DNA from: Haemophilus sp.
Lineage (GTDB): Bacteria > Pseudomonadota > Gammaproteobacteria > Enterobacterales > Pasteurellaceae
Direction: 5' to 3'
NCBI GenBank assembly: GCA_019423025.1
Contig: JAHZCD010000012.1
Span: 1 to 51,260, forward strand
Length of the DNA: 51,260 nucleotides
Shown: one piece after another, positions 33,430 through 43,100 of the stretch
Position numbering within the stretch: position 1 is the first letter of the stretch
Layout: the number at the start of each line of letters is the position of its first letter
Position numbers and translations under genes: made by a program
Notes under the pieces: generated by a model
Seen by the model: only the letters and a program-made list of their open reading frames with translations
Databases searched by the model: none
Told to the model about the DNA's origin: nothing

Positions 33430-34188
33430 TTACGCTAACAATTTTCTTGCTGCTTCCACTACCACTGATACTGCTTTATCTTCTGTATCTTTCATGGTGG
33501 CTTCATTTGGAATTTCTTGTTGCGTACGGTTCACAATCACACCTGCCACCATACCTGCTCGTAAGCCAAGAGCATTACACATCGTAAATAATGTGGCTGA
33601 TTCCATCTCATAGTTCATCACATTGAGATCTTGCCATTGTTTTAGCAAGCCTTGGTAATCGCGATACACTTTGCCGCTATAGGTATCATAACGTTCTTGA
33701 CCTGGGTAGAAGGTATCTGAAGAAGCTGTAATTCCTACAAATGGCTCAATACCTTTTTCTTTAGCTGCATTGTAAAGTGCAGTGGTACATTCAAAATTTG
33801 CTACCGCTGGATATTCAATTGGCGCAAAGTGACGGCTTGCACCATCAAGACGAACTGAACCCGTTGTAACAAGAATATCGCCCACATTAATATGCGGTTG
33901 AATCGCACCTGTTGTGCCAATACGTAAAAATGTACGCACACCAAGCTGAGCCAGCTCTTCCACACAGATAGATGTAGAAGGGCCACCAATACCGGTTGAA
34001 CACACCACCACCGGTTGACCATTTAAATAACCTAACCAAGAAGTGAATTCACGTGTACTTGCAAGAAACTCAGGATTATCAAGTTTTTTAGCAATACGTT
34101 CGCTACGCGCAGGATCCCCTGGTACGATAGCGAGTGTAGCACCTTTTAATTGTGCTTTAGTCAGGTTTAAGTGAAATACATCAGACAT
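33430..34188 (-). CDS. udp: Uridine phosphorylase
   Basis: Udp splits uridine with phosphate into uracil and ribose-1-phosphate. I start at ATG 34188 (MSDVFHLNLTKAQL), supported by AAGGAGA and the family N-terminus, giving 252 residues; six codons more are open upstream. Family features are ATLAIVPGDPARSERIA with the phosphate-binding Gly and Arg, STGIGGPSTSI, RTFLRIGTTGAIQPHINVGD, the SSDTFYPGQERYDT loop and NYEMESATLF. An uptake signal lies between it and yjgR. Confidence 0.96.
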   Translation of the reverse strand: MSDVFHLNLTKAQLKGATLAIVPGDPARSERIAKKLDNPEFLASTREFTSWLGYLNGQPVVVCSTGIGGPSTSICVEELAQLGVRTFLRIGTTGAIQPHINVGDILVTTGSVRLDGASRHFAPIEYPAVANFECTTALYNAAKEKGIEPFVGITASSDTFYPGQERYDTYSGKVYRDYQGLLKQWQDLNVMNYEMESATLFTMCNALGLRAGMVAGVIVNRTQQEIPNEATMKDTEDKAVSVVVEAARKLLA

Positions 34189-34235
34189 AATAATCTCCTT
34201 TTTCATTCTTGCCGCAAAGTGCGGTCAAATTTTCG

Positions 34236-35735
34236 TTATTTTTTCAATGCGCCTAAAATACCACGCATGATTTGTTTGGTCACTTCATTACGAATATTGC
34301 GACCCACTGATTTTGCCACACTATTCACAATTTGTTCTGTTGGGGAAAGTTTATCCCCGCGTTTTTGTGTTCCAAAAATCATACGGCTTAAGCTACCGAA
34401 TAAACCACTTTCTTCCTCTTGCTGCGCTTGTTCGGCTTGTTTTTGTTGCACTGCCGCTAAATCCGCTTGCGCATTTAATACTTCGAAAGCGGACTCATTA
34501 TCCACGTAATCTTTATAGAAGGCATAAAGATCATCGTCTTTCACCCAAGCAGCTCGCTCTTCTTCAGTAATCGGGGCAAGTTGGCTTTTCGGCGGGTAAA
34601 CATAAGCCACTTCAACAGGCGTTGGCATGCCTTTTTCATCTAAGAATGAAATCAATGCTTGGCCCACACCTAAAGTTGAAATGGTTTCAACCACATTGAC
34701 AGCGGGGTTAGAACGAAATGTTTCTGCCGCAGATTTCACTGCTTTTTGATCGCGTGGTGTAAAAGCACGTAACGCATGCTGGACACGGTTACCCAATTGC
34801 CCTAACACGGTATCTGGTAAATCTAATGGGTTTTGGGTTACAAAATAAATCCCTACACCTTTAGAACGAATCAAACGAACCACTTGTTCCACTTTGTCTA
34901 CCAACACACTCGGTGCGCCATCAAAGAGTAAGTGAGCTTCATCAAAGAACATCACAAATTTTGGTTTATCTGGATCGCCTACTTCCGGCAATTGCTCAAA
35001 TAATTCAGACATCAACCAAAGCAAGAACGCACTATACATTCTTGGGGAATTAATTAATTTTTCAGAATTTAAAACATTGATCACACCACGACCATCACGA
35101 GTTTGTAACCAATCTTCAAGATTTAATGCTGGCTCACCAAAAAGATTTGTCGCCCCTTCATTTTCAAGTGTCAGTAAAGCACGTTGAATCGCACCCACAC
35201 TTGCAGCTGAAACATTACCGTATTCTACTTGGAAGGTTTTTGCATTCTCTGCCACAAATTTAAGCATGGCACGTAAATCTTTTAAGTCAATGAGTAGCAA
35301 GCCTTTATCATCTGCCACACGAAATACGAGATTTAATAAGCCTTCTTGGGTTGCGTTTAAATTTAATAGACGGGAAAGTAATAATGGCCCCATTTCAGAA
35401 ATCGTGGTACGAAGCGGAATACCGGTTTCACCGAATACATCCCAAAATGACACAGGATAGCCATTTAAATAACTCTCGCCACCTAAATCAAATTGCTCAA
35501 TGCGTTCTGCCACTTTTCCACTAAATGTGCCCGCTTTGACTAAACCGGACAAATCGCCTTTAACATCGACTAAAAAGACTGGCACGCCATCATCACTGAA
35601 CGCTTCTGCCATTTTACGTAGTGTGACAGTTTTACCCGTCCCTGTTGCCCCGGCGATCAGACCATGACGGTTTGCCATTTTTGCGGTAATACCAAGGGTT
35701 TGACCTTGTTCGGTACGCGCGAGAGAATATTGCAT
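34236..35735 (-). CDS. yjgR: HerA-like ATPase, YjgR family (DUF853)
   Basis: The 499-residue protein is a DUF853/HerA-FtsK type P-loop ATPase of unknown role. Walker A GATGTGKT is at 29-36, followed by FLVDVKGDLSGL; the Walker B is FVMFFDEAHLLF and an arginine-finger-type block VRLIRSKGVGIYFVTQNPLDLPD follows in pieces. A Gln/Glu-rich linker (about 425-445) joins a short basic C-terminus (NSVAKSVGRNIRNEVTKQIMRG). It is monocistronic or a leader of udp, 47 bp away. USS copies flank both ends (34217, 35789). Confidence 0.9.
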   Translation of the reverse strand: MQYSLARTEQGQTLGITAKMANRHGLIAGATGTGKTVTLRKMAEAFSDDGVPVFLVDVKGDLSGLVKAGTFSGKVAERIEQFDLGGESYLNGYPVSFWDVFGETGIPLRTTISEMGPLLLSRLLNLNATQEGLLNLVFRVADDKGLLLIDLKDLRAMLKFVAENAKTFQVEYGNVSAASVGAIQRALLTLENEGATNLFGEPALNLEDWLQTRDGRGVINVLNSEKLINSPRMYSAFLLWLMSELFEQLPEVGDPDKPKFVMFFDEAHLLFDGAPSVLVDKVEQVVRLIRSKGVGIYFVTQNPLDLPDTVLGQLGNRVQHALRAFTPRDQKAVKSAAETFRSNPAVNVVETISTLGVGQALISFLDEKGMPTPVEVAYVYPPKSQLAPITEEERAAWVKDDDLYAFYKDYVDNESAFEVLNAQADLAAVQQKQAEQAQQEEESGLFGSLSRMIFGTQKRGDKLSPTEQIVNSVAKSVGRNIRNEVTKQIMRGILGALKK

Positions 35736-35857
35736 AAAGATTCCTTTGTTTTGTTGGTTTTATTTAAACGAATAATAAGGAAAAAACGAAGTGCGGTCAA
35801 AATTTAAGTGATTTTACGGTATAATTTCTCAAAACTAACTCAAAGCAGGAAAAATAG

Positions 35858-36523
35858 ATGTCAAACGCAAAAATTCTTATTATTAAAACAGGATTGATAG
35901 AAACCTTAACATTCTCTGATGGTAGCTCATATGAAAGTGCCATCCGTAAAAAACCGGTACCCATGGTAAAAGTACACACGCTTGGCGCAGAAGGCAATGA
36001 TGTCGGTTTAAAAGCGCATCATGGTGGCGTAGATAAAGCCTTGTTTTTCATGTCTGATGTGTCTTTCCCTGCTTTAAACGAGCTACTTGGTGAAAAGTTT
36101 GATTTCCACGGCAGTGCGATTTACGGTGAAAACTTTGTGGTATCAGGCTTACATGAAGATAATGTTTGTGTAGGCGATCGTTACAAAATTGGCACCACGC
36201 TTTTAGAAGTGTCTCAACCACGTAAACCTTGCGAACGTTTATCTCATAATACCAAGAATGAGAATACAAGAGAGGTAATTCGTCAGTCTGGCTGGACAGG
36301 TTGGTATATTCGCGTGATCGAAGAAGGTGAAATTCATCAAGGCGATGAACTCATCTTGCAACACCGTCCTTATCCAGAATGGACTATTCGTCGTTTAAAC
36401 ACACTACTTTCTGCTCCTTCAAGTGTCGCAGAATTAGAAGAAGCCTTAGCCATTGAGGAATTAGCACCAGCGTTTAAACGTTCTGTTAACTCGCAATTAC
36501 GTAATTTACAGCAGGCGGCCTAA
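35858..36523 (+). CDS. yiiM: MOSC domain protein YiiM
   Basis: YiiM acts in molybdenum-cofactor-dependent detoxification of N-hydroxylated bases such as 6-hydroxylaminopurine in E. coli. The 221 residues have a MOSC domain (about 35-165) with HHGGVDKALFF, GENFVVSGLHEDNVCVGD and the cofactor-linked Cys in VSQPRKPCERLS, and a C-terminal three-helix domain starting near HRPYPEWTIRRLN. It heads a compact run yiiM-ychJ-yihY-dtd with gaps or overlaps of a few bases. A USS lies 60 bp upstream. Confidence 0.93.
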   Translation: MSNAKILIIKTGLIETLTFSDGSSYESAIRKKPVPMVKVHTLGAEGNDVGLKAHHGGVDKALFFMSDVSFPALNELLGEKFDFHGSAIYGENFVVSGLHEDNVCVGDRYKIGTTLLEVSQPRKPCERLSHNTKNENTREVIRQSGWTGWYIRVIEEGEIHQGDELILQHRPYPEWTIRRLNTLLSAPSSVAELEEALAIEELAPAFKRSVNSQLRNLQQAA

Positions 36524-36524
36524 A

Positions 36525-36998
36525 ATGTCGGCTAAAACGACCGCACTTTGTCCGTGCCAATCTTCGCTTTCTTACGAAGATTGTTGCGGACGCTTTCATT
36601 CAGGCAATATGTTTCCAGAAACAGCGGAACAACTTATGCGTTCCCGCTATTCAGCGTTTGTACTCAAAAATATTCCTTATATCGTGCAAACCACTGTGCC
36701 AAGCCAACAAACCTTATTAGATGAAAAAGCCCTGCAAGATTGGGCTGATGAAACGCAATGGCTCGGTTTAGAGATTGTCAAAGCCGAAACCTTAACCAAA
36801 ACACAAAGTGCGGTTGAATTTAAAGCACATTTTCAAGGCAGCGAACAGCCGCAAGTGCATCACGAATATTCTCTTTTTGTAAAAATTGATGGTCGTTGGT
36901 ATTTTGTTGATCCCACTGTACCGCTCCCAAGCAATAAACAGCCTTGTGTTTGTGGCTCAGGGAAGAAATTTAAACATTGTTGCGGAGGCTTGCTCTAA
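36525..36998 (+). CDS. ychJ: YchJ family SEC-C motif protein (UPF0225)
   Basis: YchJ is a small protein of unknown function with metal-binding SEC-C motifs at both ends: CPCQSSLSYEDCCGRFH (about 9-25) and CVCGSGKKFKHCCGG (about 141-155); the middle is an NTF2-like YchJ domain with RSRYSAFVLKNIPYI. The 157 residues are full length. Two uptake signals lie inside the gene: one encodes TTAL right before the first Cys (36540-36548), the other lies mid-gene (36806-36814). Its stop shares a base with the yihY ATG. Confidence 0.9.
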   Translation: MSAKTTALCPCQSSLSYEDCCGRFHSGNMFPETAEQLMRSRYSAFVLKNIPYIVQTTVPSQQTLLDEKALQDWADETQWLGLEIVKAETLTKTQSAVEFKAHFQGSEQPQVHHEYSLFVKIDGRWYFVDPTVPLPSNKQPCVCGSGKKFKHCCGGLL

Positions 36999-37822
36999 TG
37001 ACCTTAACGTCTTTTCTCGCATTATTCTGGCAGCGTTCTCAAGAAAATAAATTAACGCAAGCCGCCGGTTCACTCACTTACAGCACCATGCTCGCTATCG
37101 TGCCATTAATTATGGTGGTGTTTTCAATTTTCTCCGCCTTTCCCGTTTTTAACGAAGTAACTGGCGCATTGAAAGAATTCATCTTCACCAATTTCGCTCC
37201 TTCCGCGAGTGATGTTGTGGGACAATATATTGATGAATTCGTCTATAATTCAAAGAAAATGAGCGCCGTGGGGATTGTGAGTTTGATTTTAGTGGCATTA
37301 ATGCTGATTAACTCCATTGACCGTACACTCAATGGTATTTGGCAAGACACTAGTAATCGCCCGATTTTTACGTCATTTGCTATTTATTGGCTCATTTTAA
37401 CGCTCGGTCCGCTTTTAATCGGTACTAGCATTGCGGCGAGTTCCTACGTCAAAGCTATGTTCGAGCAATCGGAAACGCTCTCTTTTGGCTTAAAACTCCT
37501 CAGTTTTGTGCCATTTCTTTCTACTTGGTTTATTTTCACGCTCATTTATATGGTCGTGCCAAATAAGAAAGTGAGCATCAAACACTCTGCAGCAGGCGCA
37601 TTAATTGCGGCAATTTTCTTTACCTTAGGAAAACAAGCCTTTACTTGGTACATCGCCACCTTCCCGTCTTATCAATTAATTTATGGTGCCATGGCGACAC
37701 TGCCAATCATGTTATTGTGGATTCAAATCAGCTGGACAGTAGTGTTATTGGGTGCGCAATTAGCCGCAGTACTGGCAGAAGTGCGGTCAACGAATCAAAC
37801 AAATTTAGAGGAAGTAAAATGA
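36998..37822 (+). CDS. yihY: YihY/BrkB family inner-membrane protein
   Basis: This is a six-helix inner-membrane protein (UPF0761; once called ribonuclease BN in error) of unknown function. ATG 36998 overlaps the ychJ TAA and has GGAGG 14 bp before it, giving 274 residues; the frame is open 21 bp upstream inside ychJ. Motifs: AGSLTYSTMLAIVPLIMVVFS in pieces, LMLINSIDRTLNGIWQ, KHSAAGALIAAIFFTLGKQAF and YQLIYGAMATLPIMLLWIQISWTVVLLGAQL in pieces. A USS (37779-37787) encodes EVRST near the end. The stop overlaps the dtd ATG as ATGA. Confidence 0.92.
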   Translation: MTLTSFLALFWQRSQENKLTQAAGSLTYSTMLAIVPLIMVVFSIFSAFPVFNEVTGALKEFIFTNFAPSASDVVGQYIDEFVYNSKKMSAVGIVSLILVALMLINSIDRTLNGIWQDTSNRPIFTSFAIYWLILTLGPLLIGTSIAASSYVKAMFEQSETLSFGLKLLSFVPFLSTWFIFTLIYMVVPNKKVSIKHSAAGALIAAIFFTLGKQAFTWYIATFPSYQLIYGAMATLPIMLLWIQISWTVVLLGAQLAAVLAEVRSTNQTNLEEVK

Positions 37823-38253
37823 TTGCATTAATCCAGCGTGTAACACAGGCTAAAGTGGAAGTTGAAGGTCAAATTGTGGGACAAATCGGCAAGGGATTAT
37901 TGGTCTTATTAGGCGTGGAAAAAGAAGATGACCAAGCCAAGGCGGATAAACTTGCCGAGAAAGTATTAAATTACCGTATTTTCAGCGATGAAAATGACAA
38001 AATGAATTTAAATGTTCAACAAATCGGTGGCGAAGTGCTTGTGGTATCACAATTCACCCTAGCTGCAGACACGCAAAAAGGGCTACGACCAAGTTTCTCA
38101 AAAGGTGCCGCACCAGCATTGGCTAACGAATTGTATGAGTATTTTTCACAAAAATGTGCAGAAAAAGTCGCGGTTGCTAACGGACAATTTGCAGCAGATA
38201 TGCAAGTAACGCTAACCAATGATGGTCCGGTTACATTTTGGTTAAATGTCTGA
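37819..38253 (+). CDS. dtd: D-aminoacyl-tRNA deacylase
   Basis: Dtd hydrolyses D-aminoacyl-tRNAs to protect translation. The start is ATG 37819 (MIALIQRVTQAKVEV), which overlaps the yihY stop by 4 bp and follows GAGGAAG; the longer frame from 37645 is inside yihY. The 144 residues include the chirality-check motif GPVTFWLN at the C-terminus and SQFTLAADTQKGLRPSF with the catalytic Thr. In E. coli dtd is likewise beside yihY. Confidence 0.97.
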   Translation: MIALIQRVTQAKVEVEGQIVGQIGKGLLVLLGVEKEDDQAKADKLAEKVLNYRIFSDENDKMNLNVQQIGGEVLVVSQFTLAADTQKGLRPSFSKGAAPALANELYEYFSQKCAEKVAVANGQFAADMQVTLTNDGPVTFWLNV

Positions 38254-38441
38254 ATAAAGAGAACAATCACTATTTTTTTCAAAGCAAAGGAAACTCTTTC
38301 TTTGATCCCATTGTCGTATTAACGCTCAAATGCATATAACAATTTCAAATCCCATCCATAATTGCATTGGTAATCCCTTTATTTTATAGGTAAACTAAGG
38401 CGGTTTGATGTGGATCTTCTTAAAGTTTAGCTTGTAATAAA

Positions 38442-40178
38442 ATGAAAAAAATTTCGTTAAAAACAACCGCTCTTTTGCTTGGATGGATGAGTTTTTCAGC
38501 CCTTGCAGAACAAACCGTAGATATTGAGATCCGCGGTATCAAGGGTGAACGTGCCATTCGCAATACTGATATGAATGTCAAACTCATTGATAAAGGTGAG
38601 ATGGACGGCTCAGATCGGTATAAACAATTAGTTTCAGATGCTGTCGATAAAGGCCTTCGAGTCTTCGGTTATTATGGTTCTTCAGTCACCTTTGAATTGA
38701 AAAAACGCAAAGGTCAACGAGACTTACTTATCGCCAATGTAAAACCCGGTGAACCAAGCAAAATTGCCGGAACAGAAGTTGAAATTATAGGCGAAGCGGC
38801 AGAAGACGAAAACTTCACAGCACTCCGTAAAAACTTGCCAAAACAAGGTGAGTTAGTTGAGCATCAAAAATACGATGACTATAAAAGCAGCATTTCAAAC
38901 CTTGCCCTTGCTCGTGGTTATCTTGACGGAAAATTCCAAATTTCTCGCTTAGAAATCAGCCCTGAAACCCATGAAGCATGGTGGCGTATGCTGTTTGATA
39001 GTGGCGTGCGTTATCATTACGGCAACATCACATTCAACCATTCCCAAATTCGCGAAGACTATTTGCAAAATATGCTCAACATTAAATCGGGCGATCCTTA
39101 TTTAGTCAGCGATTTATCTGAATTAACTAACGATTTTTCTTCTACCAACTGGTTTAGCTCAGTGCTTTTACAGCCTCATGTCCGCGAAGAAGAAAAATTA
39201 GTGGATATCGAACTGTTGCTTTATCCACGCAAGAAAAACGCAATGGAGCTCGGGGTCGGTTTTGCAACCGATACGGGCCCTCATGTCCAAATTGGTTGGA
39301 CAAAACCTTGGATTAATAGCCGAGGTCATAGTTTCCGTACAAATCTTTACGTCTCTGCGCCAAAACAAAACTTTGAAGCCACCTATAAAATGCCATTGTT
39401 GAAAAATCCATTAAATTATTATTATGAATTTTCAACCGGTTATGAAAAAGAAAATAAAAACGATACGGACACCAAAGCCCTCACTTTCGCTGCATTACGT
39501 TATTGGAATAATAGCGAGGGTTGGCAATATTTTGCGGGTCTTCGTGTCCGTTATGACAGCTACACACAAGCTGATTTCACCGATAAAACCTTCCTGGTTT
39601 ATCCAACTGGGGGCTTTAACCGTACCCGTTTAAGAGGTGGCCAATTCCCAACATGGGGAGATACCCAAAAAATCACAGTTGATTTAGGGAATAAGCTTTG
39701 GATGTCCGAGGCCAATTTCTTTAAAGTACAAGCTTCTACCGCCTGGATTCGTACTTATGCAGAAAATCACCGTTTTATTACCCGTGCAGAAATTGGTTAT
39801 TTAAATACCGCGGATATTCGTAAAATTCCACCTGCATTACGTTTCTTTGCGGGGGGCGATCGCAGTGTGCGAGGTTATGGCTATAAGAAAATTTCACCGA
39901 AAAATAAAGACGGGAAATTAGTCGGCGGCTCTCGCTTAGTAACAGGTAGCCTTGAATATCAATATCAAGTTTACCCTAACTGGTGGGGTGCCGTGTTTGC
40001 AGATACAGGCTTAGCCGCAGATGCTTACAAAGCAAATGAGTTACGCTACGGCGCAGGTTTCGGTGTACGTTGGGCATCGCCAGTTGGCGCCATCAAATTT
40101 GATATTGCAACGCCAATTCGAGATAAAGATAACAGCAAAAACATTCAATTTTACATTGGCTTAGGGGCTGAAATTTAG
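38442..40178 (+). CDS. tamA: Translocation and assembly module protein TamA
   Basis: TamA is an Omp85-family outer-membrane barrel that works with TamB in outer-membrane protein and lipid transport. The 578 residues start with a signal peptide (cleavage near 22, SALA), then three POTRA domains (about 25-265) and a 16-stranded barrel domain with the lid-lock motif VRGYGYKKISP and a C-terminal strand IQFYIGLGAEI. The length equals E. coli TamA (577). The signal-peptide codons contain the uptake-signal variant ACCGCTCTT (38466-38474). tamB begins 3 bp after the stop. Confidence 0.95.
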   Translation: MKKISLKTTALLLGWMSFSALAEQTVDIEIRGIKGERAIRNTDMNVKLIDKGEMDGSDRYKQLVSDAVDKGLRVFGYYGSSVTFELKKRKGQRDLLIANVKPGEPSKIAGTEVEIIGEAAEDENFTALRKNLPKQGELVEHQKYDDYKSSISNLALARGYLDGKFQISRLEISPETHEAWWRMLFDSGVRYHYGNITFNHSQIREDYLQNMLNIKSGDPYLVSDLSELTNDFSSTNWFSSVLLQPHVREEEKLVDIELLLYPRKKNAMELGVGFATDTGPHVQIGWTKPWINSRGHSFRTNLYVSAPKQNFEATYKMPLLKNPLNYYYEFSTGYEKENKNDTDTKALTFAALRYWNNSEGWQYFAGLRVRYDSYTQADFTDKTFLVYPTGGFNRTRLRGGQFPTWGDTQKITVDLGNKLWMSEANFFKVQASTAWIRTYAENHRFITRAEIGYLNTADIRKIPPALRFFAGGDRSVRGYGYKKISPKNKDGKLVGGSRLVTGSLEYQYQVYPNWWGAVFADTGLAADAYKANELRYGAGFGVRWASPVGAIKFDIATPIRDKDNSKNIQFYIGLGAEI

Positions 40179-40181
40179 GGT

Positions 40182-43100
40182 ATGACTATGTCTGAACAAG
40201 AAAAACAACCAGATAACCAAACCACACAACCCGTTAAAAAGAAAAAGACCTGCCGTAAAATTTTATGTGTCGGAAGTGCGGTCATTTTTATTCCTGTTTT
40301 AGGCTTAGTCACAGCACTGTCTTTTGATAGTGGACAACGTGCACTTATTCAACTCGCCGATAAAATGCTCGATAGCTTATCTATTGAGCAAGTAAGCGGT
40401 GGCTTACAAGATGGTTTAGTCTTAGAAAATTTACGTTTTCAAACAACCGGCGTAGATGTAGCTCTTCCTAAAACGCGCTTGCAACTGAATTTAGCTCGTT
40501 TACTGTCGGGTGATATTATTGTTGATGATCTCAGCTTAACGCAGCCGAAAATTGCCATTGATACCAGTGTAATGCCACCTTCTGAAGAGAAACAAACGGA
40601 AAGTGGTCCAATGGAAAAAATCCATTTACCAGTTTCTGTGCAAGTGAAAAATGTGGCGGTCACTGACTTTGATATGAAACTCGATCAAAGCAATATTACC
40701 TTTTCATCATTTCAAAGTGCTGTCAGTTTAAACAATGAATCTGGCCTTACCCTTGAGCCTACCACGCTTTCAGATGTGCTTTTCTCAACGGTCACCCAAA
40801 CTCAACCGAATCCCCCTCAGCCCGAGAAAAAAGAACCCGCTAAACCCGTTGATTGGGCGCAAATTGAGCAAACACTCACACCGGCTTTTTTAGGTAATTT
40901 AAATGCGGTGAACTTGCCTTTTGATATGCACATTCCAAGTGTTTCGGGTACAAACTGGCAATATCAATCGCTCAATGAAAAAGGCGAAGAAACCCAAAAA
41001 ATCTCTGTGCCTAAAGTGGAATTGCAAGCGGATGCCACCGATCATTTAGTGAAATTACAAAAACTCGACATTGACAGCTCTCTTGGCACACTTTCGAGCC
41101 AAGGACAACTTCAACTCAATAACGAGTTCCCGGTTGATCTCACATTAAAATCGGATCTCCAAGCCTTTAAATCAAAAGATAAAACTATTCTACCTGCTAG
41201 CAAAGTTGATCTCAAAGTATCGGGTTCATTGAAAAAAACGACCGCACTTTCGTTAACCACACAGGGTGTGCTTGATGCCACCTTAACGGGTGACGTGAAA
41301 CTAGCCGAAGATAAAATGCCATTAAATCTGCAGTTAAAAGCGAAAAAAGGTCAATACGCTTTTGCAGATAGCCTTGCACCACTCAAAATTAACGATGTCG
41401 ATATCAAACTCACGGGCGATTTATTGAATTATCACGCAGAGGTTGTCGGTGGCGTGGAGGGGATGGATCATATCCCTCATACTCACGTTGATTTAAATGC
41501 AGACGGTAAACTCTATGAGGTCACCCTCAACGAATTAAAACTTGCTGCCCTCGATGGTACGGCACGTTTAACCGGTTCCTCAAACTGGAAAGATGGCGCA
41601 CAATGGGATGTGACCGCTGATTTAAACAAAATGAACATTCGCCCTTATGTGCCAGCCATGCCAGCCGTATTATCGGGCAAAGTGAGCTCAAAAGGTTCCG
41701 CTGATTCTAATCATTGGAAAGTAGATGTGCCAGCTGTGGATTTAACAGGTAGTCTCTCTTCTCGCCCATTAAGCTTAAAAGGTAGTGTCTTTTTAAGTAA
41801 TGAAACCTTATTAAACATTCCAAATTTATTGCTGAACTATGGCGATAACCGCATTGCGGCAAAAGGGATATTAGGTGATAAATCAAACCTAGATTTAGAT
41901 ATCAACGCACCAAGCTTACGTGGTCTGTGGCAAGATTTAGCGGGCTCCGTGGTAGGCAAAGCACAGATTTTAGGCAAACTTACTGCGCCAACCATTAATA
42001 CCGATTTAACCGTACAAGGCTTACACTTCGAAGGGTTAGACTTATCCAAAGCCTTAATTAAAGGTAATGTTGTGAGTGAACCGCAAGTGAAAGGTGAACT
42101 TAACGTCAAAGCGGAAAACTTCCGCTATGACGACAGCATTAAATTGCATAATATTGATTTGAATGTATCGGGTGATGAAAAACATCATACGCTTACCTTA
42201 AAATCCAAAGGTGAACCTGTTGCAGCTGATTTACAAATCGCGGGTAATTTTGACCGCTCTTCTCAGCAATGGAAAGGCAATTTAAGCCAAGTGAGTCTAA
42301 ACTCACCTATCGGCGATTTTAAAGTGAATCAAACTATTCCGGTGACTTATGACAATAAAAAAATCCAAGCCACCATTGGGTCACACTGTTGGGTTAACCA
42401 AGATTTAGATTTGTGTTTCCCACAACAATTTACGGCAGGGCAAAACGGCGAAATCCCTTTTGAGCTTAAACACATTAATTTAGATTTAGTGAATAGATTG
42501 ATGGGACAAGACACGCTCAAAGGCCAGTTACAAAGCCGAGGTAAAGTGGCATGGTTCACAGATAAACCGTTACAACTGAATGTGGCAGTGGAAGGTAATA
42601 ACATTGGTGTGGCACAAAAATTAGACTACCGCACCTTTAAGCTAGATATTCCTAAATTAAGTGTGAATGCCGATATTCAAAATAACAATTTAACCTTGAA
42701 ATCAGACATTAACGTTCAGAATCAAGGTCGAATCGGCACAGATTTAAAAATTAATGATTTAAGTAAAGGTCGTCAATTAGTCGGTACCTTTACCATTGAA
42801 GGTTTACGCTTATCCTTAGCCAATCAACTTTTCTCCAGCGGTGAAAGCATAGATGGTGAAGTGGTCTCACGCTTAAGTTTCGGTGGTAATTTAGAAAAAC
42901 CATTATTAAACGGCAATTTTGATATTCGAAATGTGAAAACGAAACTGAAAAGCCTGCCTTTTGATGTGACTGATGGCCAAGTGGCAATTCGCTTTAATGG
43001 CACCTCTTCAACCTTAAATGGTCATGTTCAAACACCTGATAGCAAACTCAATATTAATGGACAAGCTAACTGGGCGCACATGAATAACTGGACGGCAGAA

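Noticed and set aside
37645..37818. Long N-terminal extension of Dtd
   Set aside because: It lies inside yihY in another frame; the conserved Dtd N-terminus begins at 37819.
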